This document shows, piece by piece, positions 1 through 6,449 of a DNA stretch of 19,672 nt. This DNA comes from Bacteroidetes bacterium UBA7368 (GTDB lineage Bacteria; Bacteroidota; Rhodothermia; Rhodothermales; UBA10348): positions 1 to 19,672 of the forward strand of contig DKOG01000218.1 in the NCBI GenBank assembly GCA_002469915.1, in the 5' to 3' direction. Within the stretch, counting starts at the first letter, position 1. The number at the start of each line of letters is the position of its first letter. The translations under genes and the position numbers were made by a program. The notes under the pieces were generated by a model. The model saw only the letters and a program-made list of their open reading frames with translations, was not told the DNA's origin and searched no databases.

Positions 1-1
1 T

Positions 2-160
2 TTCATTTCTCCTGGGGATGAATGCGAGGGCCATGGTATCTGTCCTGAAACGACTCAAAGATCCTTTTTGTGGGGCCTCATCGATTACGAAACAAATGTG
101 TCCGTGTGCTGGTGCGGATTTTCCTGTGACTACGACATCTCTATCGAACTCGGATTATAA
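2..160 (+). CDS. C-terminal fragment of a Cys-rich (EGF-like) protein, cut by the window start
   Basis: Reading from base 2, the frame stays open for 52 codons to a TAA at 158-160. The peptide contains CEGHGIC, then about 21 residues, then CWCGFSC. That order (C-x5-C, a spacer, C-x-C, a Gly-Phe pair, final Cys) resembles the second half of an EGF-like module, a fold found in exported or surface proteins. A perfect GC-rich hairpin starts three bases after the stop, where a gene end is expected. The competing frame beginning with ATG at 18 would read straight through that hairpin and has no recognisable features before codon 66. The upstream part of the gene lies outside the window, so function and full length are unknown. 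The EGF reading rests on Cys spacing alone. Confidence 0.5.
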   Translation, partial: FISPGDECEGHGICPETTQRSFLWGLIDYETNVSVCWCGFSCDYDISIELGL

Positions 161-163
161 CCG

Positions 164-196
164 TGTAGGTCCGGGGCCGCAGGCCCCGGACCTACA
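164..196. repeat. 15-bp perfect GC-rich hairpin after the first gene
   Basis: The arms at 164-178 and 182-196 are perfect reverse complements with a 3-base loop (GCA); the outer bases are TGTAGG and CCTACA. The hairpin begins three bases after the stop at 160 and ends 16 bases before the next likely ATG. There is no T-tract on either strand, so it is not a standard intrinsic terminator. It could protect the mRNA 3' end or be a REP-like palindrome. Confidence 0.75.
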
Positions 197-212
197 ACAA
201 TCAACTACTCTC

Positions 213-641
213 ATGGAACACGTTGACCGCCCTTTCAGAATGGCTGCCGCTGTTGTGTGCGTCGCACTGGGACTGTTTGCTTGGACTGACTTTATCCAAG
301 AGATTACCTCTGGTGTCCTAGACTTCACCAATTTCGAACCTATTCTTTTACCCATTGGCATCGCGCTAATTCAGCCAGGCCGCGGTTGGCTCTGGCTGGC
401 GCGTATCCAACTATTTATACTCTGTTGCTACAGTGCGATTTTGGTCATTGGATCTTCTGTAATGACTGATCAAACACAATTCTTGGTCTTTGAATTCGAT
501 CGAAATACAGCGTCGGCTTCGGGAGTCGGCTTAATAATTCTCATGCATGCGCTCTATCTAGCCGGCATCTTATGGGTGTATTTTTCTATTTTTGGTCATC
601 CTCGGGCAAAAGACCCCGTCTATGAGTTGAATACCAATTGA
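213..641 (+). CDS. Small multi-pass membrane protein, function unknown
   Basis: I do not recognise this 142-residue protein. Hydrophobic segments sit at roughly residues 9-27, 43-55, 62-83 and 105-127, so it should span the inner membrane three or four times. The C-terminus is short and polar (PRAKDPVYELNTN). I chose the ATG at 213 because the first transmembrane segment starts just after it. The longer frame from ATG 18 would include the hairpin at 164-196 and overlap the preceding Cys-rich gene. There is no clear ribosome binding site. The proX-like gene follows after 27 bases on the same strand, so the two may be co-transcribed, but nothing links their functions. Confidence 0.6.
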   Translation: MEHVDRPFRMAAAVVCVALGLFAWTDFIQEITSGVLDFTNFEPILLPIGIALIQPGRGWLWLARIQLFILCCYSAILVIGSSVMTDQTQFLVFEFDRNTASASGVGLIILMHALYLAGILWVYFSIFGHPRAKDPVYELNTN

Positions 642-668
642 TCTCACTTATGTGGGGATGCCGGTGCC

Positions 669-1187
669 ATGAATTACATATCGAATCCTCAGGAATCCAT
701 TGAGAAAGCTATTCAATTTCTTGAAACCAATGGCATCCCATTTGAACGTCATGACCATGCGGCTGTCTTTACCGTTGATGAAGTTTCGGAGTTAGTCTCC
801 ATTGAGAAAGGCATTCGAACGAAGAACTTATTTGTTCGAGATAAGAAAGGACGCCAACACGTTCTCATTGTTGTGCCTCATGACAAGTCAGTCGATTTAA
901 TGGAATTAGGTGTTCAGACCGGATACGGTCGCGTTTCATTCGGCTCACCTGAACGACTGATGAAACACCTAGGTGTGGAGCCGGGATCAGTGTCGCTCAT
1001 GGGCGTCATTAATGATCCTTCTTGCCATGTCCATGTGGTGATCGATATCGAAATATGGAATGCCTCGTTCGTTCGGTGCCATCCGCTTGTCAATACGGCT
1101 ACCGTCGTACTTGATAACCCCGGTATGAAACGGCTATTTGAAATTACAGGACATGAACCCCTAGTCATTGAGGTGCCCTCGAGATGA
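669..1187 (+). CDS. ProX/YbaK-type aminoacyl-tRNA deacylase
   Basis: This 172-residue cytoplasmic protein matches the YbaK/ProX family, stand-alone editing enzymes that hydrolyse mischarged tRNA. The ProX/PrdX branch clears Ala-tRNA(Pro). Family signatures run in order: FERHDHAAVFTVDE near residues 25-38, GIRTKNLFVRDKKGR near 48-62, then GRVSFGSPERL with LGVEPGSVS, INDPS near 115, and HPLVNTATV near 138-146. The Lys in TKNLF lies in the expected catalytic region. The C-terminal FEITGHEPLVIEV is also typical of this branch. The length is normal for a single-domain editing protein. Its stop codon overlaps the next gene by four bases (ATGA), so it is probably translationally coupled to pnuC. Confidence 0.9.
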   Translation: MNYISNPQESIEKAIQFLETNGIPFERHDHAAVFTVDEVSELVSIEKGIRTKNLFVRDKKGRQHVLIVVPHDKSVDLMELGVQTGYGRVSFGSPERLMKHLGVEPGSVSLMGVINDPSCHVHVVIDIEIWNASFVRCHPLVNTATVVLDNPGMKRLFEITGHEPLVIEVPSR

Positions 1188-1786
1188 TGCTTTCGCTAGA
1201 AATCCTAGCCGCTATTTCCGGCCTCATTAGTGTGTTTTTGTTGACCAAGCAGAACATCTGGGCTTGGCCCACTGGTTTGCTCTCTGTTGGAGCCGCAACG
1301 ATCGTTTTTTATGATTCGTTTCTGTACTCCGATATGCTACTGCATATTTACTACATGGGGATGAACATTTATGGTTGGATCCACTGGTCCAGAAAATCAA
1401 GAACCGAACTTCCCCTTCCAGTAACCACCATTTCGGCATGGCATAACGTGAAGTGGGTCCTGATTTCACTTGTTGGGACGGTTTTGTGGGGATGGACCAT
1501 GAGTGTAAATACGGATGCATCATTCCCTTACGGAGATGCATTTACCACCGTTGCCAGTCTGGTGGCCATGTGGTTAATGGCCCAGAAGCGGCTGGAAAAT
1601 TGGGCTTATTGGTTCGTAATCGACATTGTCGCGATATCCATCTATGCACTTAAAGGGCTGTATCTCTTTTCAGGCCAATATCTTGTTTTCCTAATTCTCT
1701 GCGTCTTGGGATACCGAGATTGGAAACGAAGTATGAGCTCAAATCTTAATGTTGCAGGGGTTTCCCCTACAAATAGTCCGGGATAA
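1184..1786 (+). CDS. pnuC: PnuC nicotinamide riboside transporter
   Basis: A 200-residue polytopic inner-membrane protein of the PnuC family, which takes up nicotinamide riboside by facilitated diffusion to feed NAD synthesis. The hallmark stretch KQNIWAWPTGLLSV is at residues 22-35, followed by SDMLLHIYYMGMNIYGWIHW (49-68). The second half has DAFTTVASLVAMWLMAQKR (118-136) and ENWAYWFVIDIVAI (138-151), which carry the conserved Trp and Asp residues of the family. About seven membrane segments can be placed, and length is normal. The gene starts inside the proX-like stop codon (ATGATG, so Met1 or Met2 may be used). I see no NAD- or thiamine-type riboswitch upstream. Confidence 0.93.
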   Translation: MMLSLEILAAISGLISVFLLTKQNIWAWPTGLLSVGAATIVFYDSFLYSDMLLHIYYMGMNIYGWIHWSRKSRTELPLPVTTISAWHNVKWVLISLVGTVLWGWTMSVNTDASFPYGDAFTTVASLVAMWLMAQKRLENWAYWFVIDIVAISIYALKGLYLFSGQYLVFLILCVLGYRDWKRSMSSNLNVAGVSPTNSPG

Positions 1787-1855
1787 CCCCACCTTAAATC
1801 GATTGGTTTGCTGTCGCCAGCGGTCTACTAATGGGCTGAAATTAGGATGGGTTAG

Positions 1856-1875
1856 GTAGGCTCATAAGAGCCTAC
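1856..1875. repeat. 8-bp perfect hairpin between pnuC and the cytochrome gene
   Basis: Arms GTAGGCTC and GAGCCTAC flank a 4-base loop (ATAA). A further GGTT/AACC pairing at 1850-1853 and 1877-1880 could extend it past a bulge. No T-tract follows. The ends (GTAGG, CCTAC) are the same as those of the hairpin at 164-196. The rest of this 132-base gap holds two near-identical short strings: CCGGGATAACCCCA just at the pnuC stop and CCGGGTAACCCCA just before the cytochrome ATG. Confidence 0.55.
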
Positions 1876-1918
1876 AAACCATACCAAATTGAATTAGAAA
1901 TTATAGCCGGGTAACCCC

Positions 1919-2482
1919 ATGTCACTGGCACACCACTCCCCTCACCATTCTAGCGGGCTCGCAGAGCTAAAAATGCTTGGCATGGCCTTACTTCTCATTC
2001 TGATCGCAATGCTTGTAAGTGCTTCGGACTACGCAATTCCTGATGCAGACGGCGAAAAGCTTTTTAAACAAGTTTGTACGACTTGTCACTCCGTGGATCC
2101 TCCCACGGACATGGAGACCAAACCTATTGCCCCTCCAATGAAAATGATCATGCGCCATTACATAGCAGCCCATGACACCAAAGAAGAAGTCCACGCATCG
2201 TTGGTTTCTTGGCTAGAAGAACCAGCTCCCGAGCGATCTGCTCTACCAGCTCATGCCATCGAAAAACATGGCCTCATGCCCGTTCCAAACTTGAATGCTG
2301 AAGAACGTGTAGCCGTTACAGACTACATCATGACGCTGATTGATGGTGATGTGTCAGGTAAAATGAAAGGCATGATGCAGAAGAAAGCCGAAGGCGACGA
2401 AGGCTGCAAAATGAAGCAGGGCGAAAAAGAAGGGAAAAAAGAACACAAGATGATGATGAAGAAAAAGAACAGTGACAACTAA
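1919..2482 (+). CDS. Membrane-anchored monohaem cytochrome c with Lys/Met-rich tail
   Basis: The 187-residue product has a His-rich N-terminus (HH at 5-6 and 9-10) and one hydrophobic segment at about 19-36 that should act as signal anchor. A class I-like cytochrome c domain follows, exposed outside the inner membrane. The haem site is CTTCH at 53-57; Met120 in GLMPVP is the likely sixth ligand, and the final helix is EERVAVTDYIMTL (128-140). After residue 143 comes a 45-residue tail with 13 Lys and 7 Met plus one Cys and one His, which is not part of the cytochrome fold. The tail could bind metal, membranes or an acidic partner; this is inference. The start is uncertain because Met19 or Met22 could also begin the signal segment. 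A terminator follows at 2537-2565. Confidence 0.85.
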   Translation: MSLAHHSPHHSSGLAELKMLGMALLLILIAMLVSASDYAIPDADGEKLFKQVCTTCHSVDPPTDMETKPIAPPMKMIMRHYIAAHDTKEEVHASLVSWLEEPAPERSALPAHAIEKHGLMPVPNLNAEERVAVTDYIMTLIDGDVSGKMKGMMQKKAEGDEGCKMKQGEKEGKKEHKMMMKKKNSDN

Positions 2483-2536
2483 TCCTCTTCATTATTTGAG
2501 ATAACCCTTCATTAAGCATTCTTTTTTTCAGAAATT

Positions 2537-2565
2537 GGGGGACCTATCACCTTGGTCCCCCTTTT
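2537..2565 (+). terminator. Intrinsic terminator of the cytochrome gene, abutting the PHP start codon
   Basis: Perfect arms GGGGGACC (2537-2544) and GGTCCCCC (2554-2561) with a 9-base loop are followed by TTTT (2562-2565). The T-run ends two bases before the ATG of the PHP gene at 2568. It lies 55 bases after the cytochrome stop, so it plausibly ends that transcript, and it also forms the immediate leader of the next gene. Confidence 0.7.
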
Positions 2566-2567
2566 CT

Positions 2568-3689
2568 ATGAAACGTATTGTTGCTTCGCTCCTCTTCGTA
2601 CTGCTTTCTCTGCCTGCTCTAGCCCAGCACGAGCATTCTCATGCTATGGGCCGCGCTATTGAGTTTCCCGATGTTGAAGGATATTTCAGTTTGACCTGCG
2701 ATTTCCACATGCATTCCGTGTTTTCAGATGGATCCGTATGGCCAGACATTCGAGTTCAAGAGGCTTTACGTGACAATTTGGATTGTATTGCAATAACCGA
2801 GCACTTAGAGTATCAGCCTCACATCGAGGATATTCCCCATCCAGATCGTAATCGGGCATTTAACCTGGCAGCGAGGATGGCAGCAAGCAGTGATTTAATC
2901 GTCATCTCAGGTACCGAAATAACCCGCTCACTTCCATTTGGACATGCCAATTCAATCTTCATTGAAGATGCCAACCCGATGCTGACCGAAGATGCAGAAG
3001 ACGCATATGCAGAAGCACAGCGTCAAGGGGGATTCACTTTCATGAACCATCCTAACTGGACTTCTCAGCGCCTCGACGGAGTCGCACGAATGGAAGAAAT
3101 GAATATCTCCTTGGTTGAAAAAGGACAAATTCAGGGCATCGAGGTAGTGAACGACCTAACCTATTCCGACGAAGCACTAGAGATCGCACTAGAACATAAT
3201 CTTGCCATTATCGGAACGTCTGACATTCACGGCTTGGTAGATTGGCAGTACGATATTCCAGGCGGCGGACACCGTCCGGTCACCATTGTCCTGGCAAAAG
3301 AACGCTCCGAGGCAGGCATCAAAGAAGCTCTTCTTGAGAGAAGGACCATTGCATGGTATCTCGACACCTTTATTGGTCGGGAGGAGCACGTGATGCCCCT
3401 AATCCATGCTACCTTGAATGTGGAGTCAGCAGCCTACACCGGTAATTCTTCGATCTTACGTGTAATGCTCACCAATTCCTCAGAGTCAGAATACACGCTT
3501 CGAAATACATCTGGATTCCGGTTTCACAACCACGCGGACCTATTGATTGTACCACCACACCATTCATTGGAGGTATTGGTAAAAACCGGTGAGAGAATGG
3601 ATTCAATAGATCTATCATTCGATGTCTTAAACGTACTTACGGCACCAGACACCCATCCAAATGTAACTTTAAACGTTACATCAAAATGA
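2568..3689 (+). CDS. Exported PHP-family phosphodiesterase (Sb-PDE-like)
   Basis: A 373-residue protein with a clear signal peptide (residues 1-20, ending ALAQ) and a PHP metallohydrolase domain. Metal-binding positions are visible: FHMH (H47, H49), D54 in FSDGS, TEH (E78, H79), GTEI (E117), NHP (H161) and SDIH (D219, H221). The stretch SVWPDIRVQEALRD followed by EHLEYQPH and DIPHPDRNR resembles the secreted Sb-PDE-type phosphodiesterase group as I remember it. Members of that group hydrolyse phosphodiesters, so the likely role is periplasmic phosphate scavenging; the actual substrate is unknown. Residues after about 280 form a C-terminal beta-rich region. I chose ATG 2568 because the signal peptide begins there. 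A TTG at 2535 is in frame but would place the terminator hairpin inside the gene. Confidence 0.83.
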   Translation: MKRIVASLLFVLLSLPALAQHEHSHAMGRAIEFPDVEGYFSLTCDFHMHSVFSDGSVWPDIRVQEALRDNLDCIAITEHLEYQPHIEDIPHPDRNRAFNLAARMAASSDLIVISGTEITRSLPFGHANSIFIEDANPMLTEDAEDAYAEAQRQGGFTFMNHPNWTSQRLDGVARMEEMNISLVEKGQIQGIEVVNDLTYSDEALEIALEHNLAIIGTSDIHGLVDWQYDIPGGGHRPVTIVLAKERSEAGIKEALLERRTIAWYLDTFIGREEHVMPLIHATLNVESAAYTGNSSILRVMLTNSSESEYTLRNTSGFRFHNHADLLIVPPHHSLEVLVKTGERMDSIDLSFDVLNVLTAPDTHPNVTLNVTSK

Positions 3690-3699
3690 TGGCTTGAGT

Positions 3700-3728
3700 C
3701 CTTTTCAGCGCATTCAACGCTCTGAAAG
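3700..3728. terminator. Imperfect hairpin between converging PHP and ogt genes
   Basis: CCTTTTCAGCG pairs imperfectly with CGCTCTGAAAGG around a 7-base loop. It lies 10 bases after the PHP stop and 4 bases after the ogt stop read on the other strand. No T-tract follows on either side, so it may only weakly stop transcription or protect mRNA ends. Confidence 0.3.
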
Positions 3729-3732
3729 GTGC

Positions 3733-4308
3733 TTATTCGAACAGAGTCAGTTCGCGAATTCCTGTTTCCAGCGCAAGGAGCTTCTTCTTTCGGGGTATTC
3801 CGCCGCCGTATCCCGTCATGGAGCCATCAGATCCTATTATTCGGTGACACGGGATAATAATAGCTATTCGGTTATCTCCGTTGGCACGTGCTACAGCTCG
3901 TACGGCATTGGGGTCTCCCAATGTCTGCGCGAGATCTAGGTAAGATGCGGTCTTGCCGTAAGGGACGTCCAAAAGGGCCGTCCAGACTCGCTTATGAAAG
4001 TCAGTTCCAGGAAAGTCCAATTGAACGGAAAAGCGTTCTCTTGTCTTGGCGAAATACTCGCTCAATTCTATCCGCAACTGCTCTGTCATAGCATTCGCGA
4101 TATTCTCAAATCGGCAATGGAAACGCTTTTGAACCCGAGCCATCTGCGTTGGAAGCAAAGGACGATCCGTAAACTCCAGGAGACAAATAGCATGCTCTGT
4201 CGCGCCACAAAGCATCGGCCCAAGAGGCGTCTCAACCCACTGTAAATAAACGGTTGTATCTGGCTTTTGAATTCCAGCTAAATCGTCTGGGATTTCAACA
4301 TGTTTCAC
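3733..4308 (-). CDS. ogt: Methylated-DNA--protein-cysteine methyltransferase
   Basis: A 191-residue DNA repair protein that moves the methyl group from O6-methylguanine to its own cysteine in a one-time reaction. The active site IIIPCHRIIGSDGSM places the acceptor at Cys154. The preceding RAVARANGDN (137-146) carries the Arg finger of the helix-turn-helix that flips the damaged base, and GYGGG follows at 166-170. The N-terminal 90 residues match the less conserved RNase H-like domain. The start is GTG: its G is the last base of the upstream peptidase stop (TAGTG), a one-base overlap that implies coupled translation. There is no extra Ada-type regulatory domain. Confidence 0.93.
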   Translation of the reverse strand: MKHVEIPDDLAGIQKPDTTVYLQWVETPLGPMLCGATEHAICLLEFTDRPLLPTQMARVQKRFHCRFENIANAMTEQLRIELSEYFAKTRERFSVQLDFPGTDFHKRVWTALLDVPYGKTASYLDLAQTLGDPNAVRAVARANGDNRIAIIIPCHRIIGSDGSMTGYGGGIPRKKKLLALETGIRELTLFE

Positions 4309-5633
4309 TACTGGCTCCAGGAGGCTGAGATTCGTTGCATGAGCAAAGCGGCTCGAATCGTCTGCATTGGAAGCGTGCTCAAATCAGCAAACTCATCCGT
4401 AGTATGTGTTCCGCCACCTGTCATTCCTAAACCGTCCATCGCCATCTGAACATGGGCCGCGGTAAATGACACATCAGCCGCTCCTGCATCTGCCGGATCT
4501 CCCGCAGTCACAGGTCCATATCCCGCATCTACACTGGCTTGGCTGAGTATAGAGAGTACTTCCACATTCCCTTCGGTCATACCCATCGGTGGGTAGCTAT
4601 CTCTGAAGGATAATGTAGCATCTGTTTCTGGCAGATGCTTTCGCACCACGGCCTCCATGCGCTCCTTGGCAGCGCTTCTTTGTTCTGGAGATATCGTTCT
4701 CAAATCCCCTGCCACAATCGTCTTTTCAGAAACCACATTTGTTTTACCAAAGGCGCTTCCGCGATCGTTTTCTTCATCGTACTCCACGGCTGTTCCACCC
4801 AGAATAATTCCGGGATTAAAGGTCAGGAGCTCCTCCCCCACCAAGGTCTCCTGAAAGCCTGTTAAGATTCTCGCCGCTTCGTAAATGGAACCGTATCCCA
4901 CTTTTTCAGAAAACACAGCAGACGAATGGGCGCGCATTCCTTGGACTTCTAGTTCCCAGCCGGTAAATCCGCGTCGAGCTAGGACGGCAGTTTCAGGGTT
5001 ACCATCGCCTGGCTCAAAGGCTAAGGCAATGTCAGCTTGAATCGCCGCGTCGACTAAAGCCGCCCGTCCTAATTCCAACGGGCTGCCAGAAGACTCTTCG
5101 TCACCAATTAGCGCTACGGTGATCGTCATATGATCAAGGACACCCGCAACGTTGAGCGCCCGAATGGCTTCCAACATGACAACATCTCCGCCTTTCATAT
5201 CAATGATTCCTGGCCCGACAGCCTTATTCTCATCGATGCGCTCAAAGCTTTGAAACGGACTATCCAATTCAAATACGGTATCTAAGTGTCCCACCAAAAG
5301 GAAATGAGGCCCTTTTGTACCCCGCGTTGCGAAAAGATGCCCTGCACGTCCAAAAGACTCGCCATCTATCCATTCTGTAGAAAAGCCCATATTGGCTAAT
5401 TCGGCATCGAACGCGTCACCGACACGACGAACGCCATCGAAGTTCATGGATCCGCTATTCATATTTACGATGCGTTCCAAAAAATCAATGGCTGCATTTT
5501 TATGTGCTTCCACAGCAGCAACGATTTGCTGTTCGGTTCCGCTCAATCGGTCCTGAGCTGATGTGTCTCTGGTATAGGCCATGAAAAAAAGTGCGATGAA
5601 AGCTGGAAAGAGATATGTAGTTTTAATGCGCAT
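4308..5633 (-). CDS. Exported M20-family metallopeptidase (carboxypeptidase G2-like)
   Basis: The 441-residue protein begins with a signal peptide (about 1-26, ending TSAQ), so it acts in the periplasm or outside. It has the two-zinc M20 layout: GHLDT (H116, D118), GPGIIDMKGG (bridging D145), DEE (catalytic E179 and zinc ligand E180), E207 in FEPGD, and GGGTHTTDEF with H410. The lid/dimerisation domain lies between about 217 and 335 and includes H236 in RAHSS. This pattern is closest to glutamate carboxypeptidase or aminoacylase-type M20 enzymes that remove a C-terminal or N-acylated amino acid. The exact substrate cannot be read. It leads an operon with ogt and diverges from cutC across 99 bases that must contain both promoters. 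Confidence 0.9.
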   Translation of the reverse strand: MRIKTTYLFPAFIALFFMAYTRDTSAQDRLSGTEQQIVAAVEAHKNAAIDFLERIVNMNSGSMNFDGVRRVGDAFDAELANMGFSTEWIDGESFGRAGHLFATRGTKGPHFLLVGHLDTVFELDSPFQSFERIDENKAVGPGIIDMKGGDVVMLEAIRALNVAGVLDHMTITVALIGDEESSGSPLELGRAALVDAAIQADIALAFEPGDGNPETAVLARRGFTGWELEVQGMRAHSSAVFSEKVGYGSIYEAARILTGFQETLVGEELLTFNPGIILGGTAVEYDEENDRGSAFGKTNVVSEKTIVAGDLRTISPEQRSAAKERMEAVVRKHLPETDATLSFRDSYPPMGMTEGNVEVLSILSQASVDAGYGPVTAGDPADAGAADVSFTAAHVQMAMDGLGMTGGGTHTTDEFADLSTLPMQTIRAALLMQRISASWSQ

Positions 5634-5732
5634 GGCAAGTCATGTAGTCTGTATTTTCGGCCATGAAGCGGCGATCCAAGATAGCTATTCAAAAAAAGAA
5701 AAGATTAATAAACAGTACAGGACGAACAAGGA

Positions 5733-6449
5733 ATGGTTGAAGTCGAAATCTGTATAGATTGCACGGAAGAAGAGGCTGCGCTCGCGAATGCGAGCGCAGC
5801 TCTTGAAGGCGGAGCCCATAGAATTGAGTGCTGTTCCCATATGGACGTTGGAGGCCTCACGGTCGCGCCCTCCATACTCGCGCAGATCAAATCGCTGGTT
5901 GGAAGCAAAGTGGAAGTCTTGGCCATGGTTCGTCCCCATGAGGGCGGGTTTCATTATGCGCTTCCAGAAAAACATCTAATCATTGAGCAGGCGGAAGCGG
6001 CAGTAGATGCCGGAGCCGATGGCATCGTCTTTGGAGCATTGAGTGGCGCTAGCATTGACCATCTACTCGTCTCTCACCTCATGCATCTTGCCGAAACAGA
6101 AGGCATCCAGACTACCTTCCACCGTGCATTCGATGTGCTAACGGATCCGGACCAGGCAGCTCAAGAACTTTCGGAGCTTGGCGTGGATCGAATCTTGACC
6201 GCCGGCGCTAGTTGGGAAAGTGGAGATTCCGCCGCAAACAGCCTCCACCGTTTATCTCATTACATCGGCACTGCTCACGATATTGAGTGGGTCATCGGAG
6301 GAGGTGTATCACCTTCCAATGTGAACCAGATCTTGACAAGTATACCTGAAGGAAACATATCTATGCATGCGTATTCATCCCTACTGGTCGAAGGGCGAAC
6401 CAACTCGAAATTAGTAGCGCAATTCGTTCGCGAAGTAGCGAGCTACTGA
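5733..6449 (+). CDS. cutC: CutC-family TIM-barrel protein
   Basis: A 238-residue cytoplasmic protein of the CutC family, historically linked to copper handling, though its biochemical role remains unsettled. Family marks are EIC at residues 5-7, GGAHRIE near 26-32, VRPHEGGF near 67-74, GADGIVFGAL near 94-103, TFHRAFD near 129-135, GVDRILTAG near 150-158 and IGGGVSP near 188-194. The start is supported by AAGGA directly before the ATG, although the spacing is very short. The N-terminal helix between EIC and GGAHR is about six residues longer than I recall for E. coli and human CutC. The extra Ala-rich part coincides with the palindrome at 5775-5800. The stop region overlaps the converging barrel gene by seven bases. 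Confidence 0.92.
   Translation: MVEVEICIDCTEEEAALANASAALEGGAHRIECCSHMDVGGLTVAPSILAQIKSLVGSKVEVLAMVRPHEGGFHYALPEKHLIIEQAEAAVDAGADGIVFGALSGASIDHLLVSHLMHLAETEGIQTTFHRAFDVLTDPDQAAQELSELGVDRILTAGASWESGDSAANSLHRLSHYIGTAHDIEWVIGGGVSPSNVNQILTSIPEGNISMHAYSSLLVEGRTNSKLVAQFVREVASY
5775..5800. repeat. 11-bp perfect palindrome inside cutC
   Basis: Arms GCTGCGCTCGC (5775-5785) and GCGAGCGCAGC (5790-5800) flank a GAAT loop. In the reading frame this encodes an Ala-rich run (AALANASAAL) near the N-terminus of CutC. It would form a strong mRNA hairpin about 43 bases into the gene. Confidence 0.75.

Noticed and set aside
18..212. N-terminal extension of the small membrane protein from ATG 18
   Set aside because: It would read through the 164-196 hairpin and overlap the Cys-rich gene end in another frame. 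The encoded 65 residues have no signal or transmembrane character, and the membrane protein begins neatly at 213.
3694..3939. Possible small gene on the + strand after the PHP gene
   Set aside because: It lies almost entirely antisense to the well-supported ogt gene and shows no family features.
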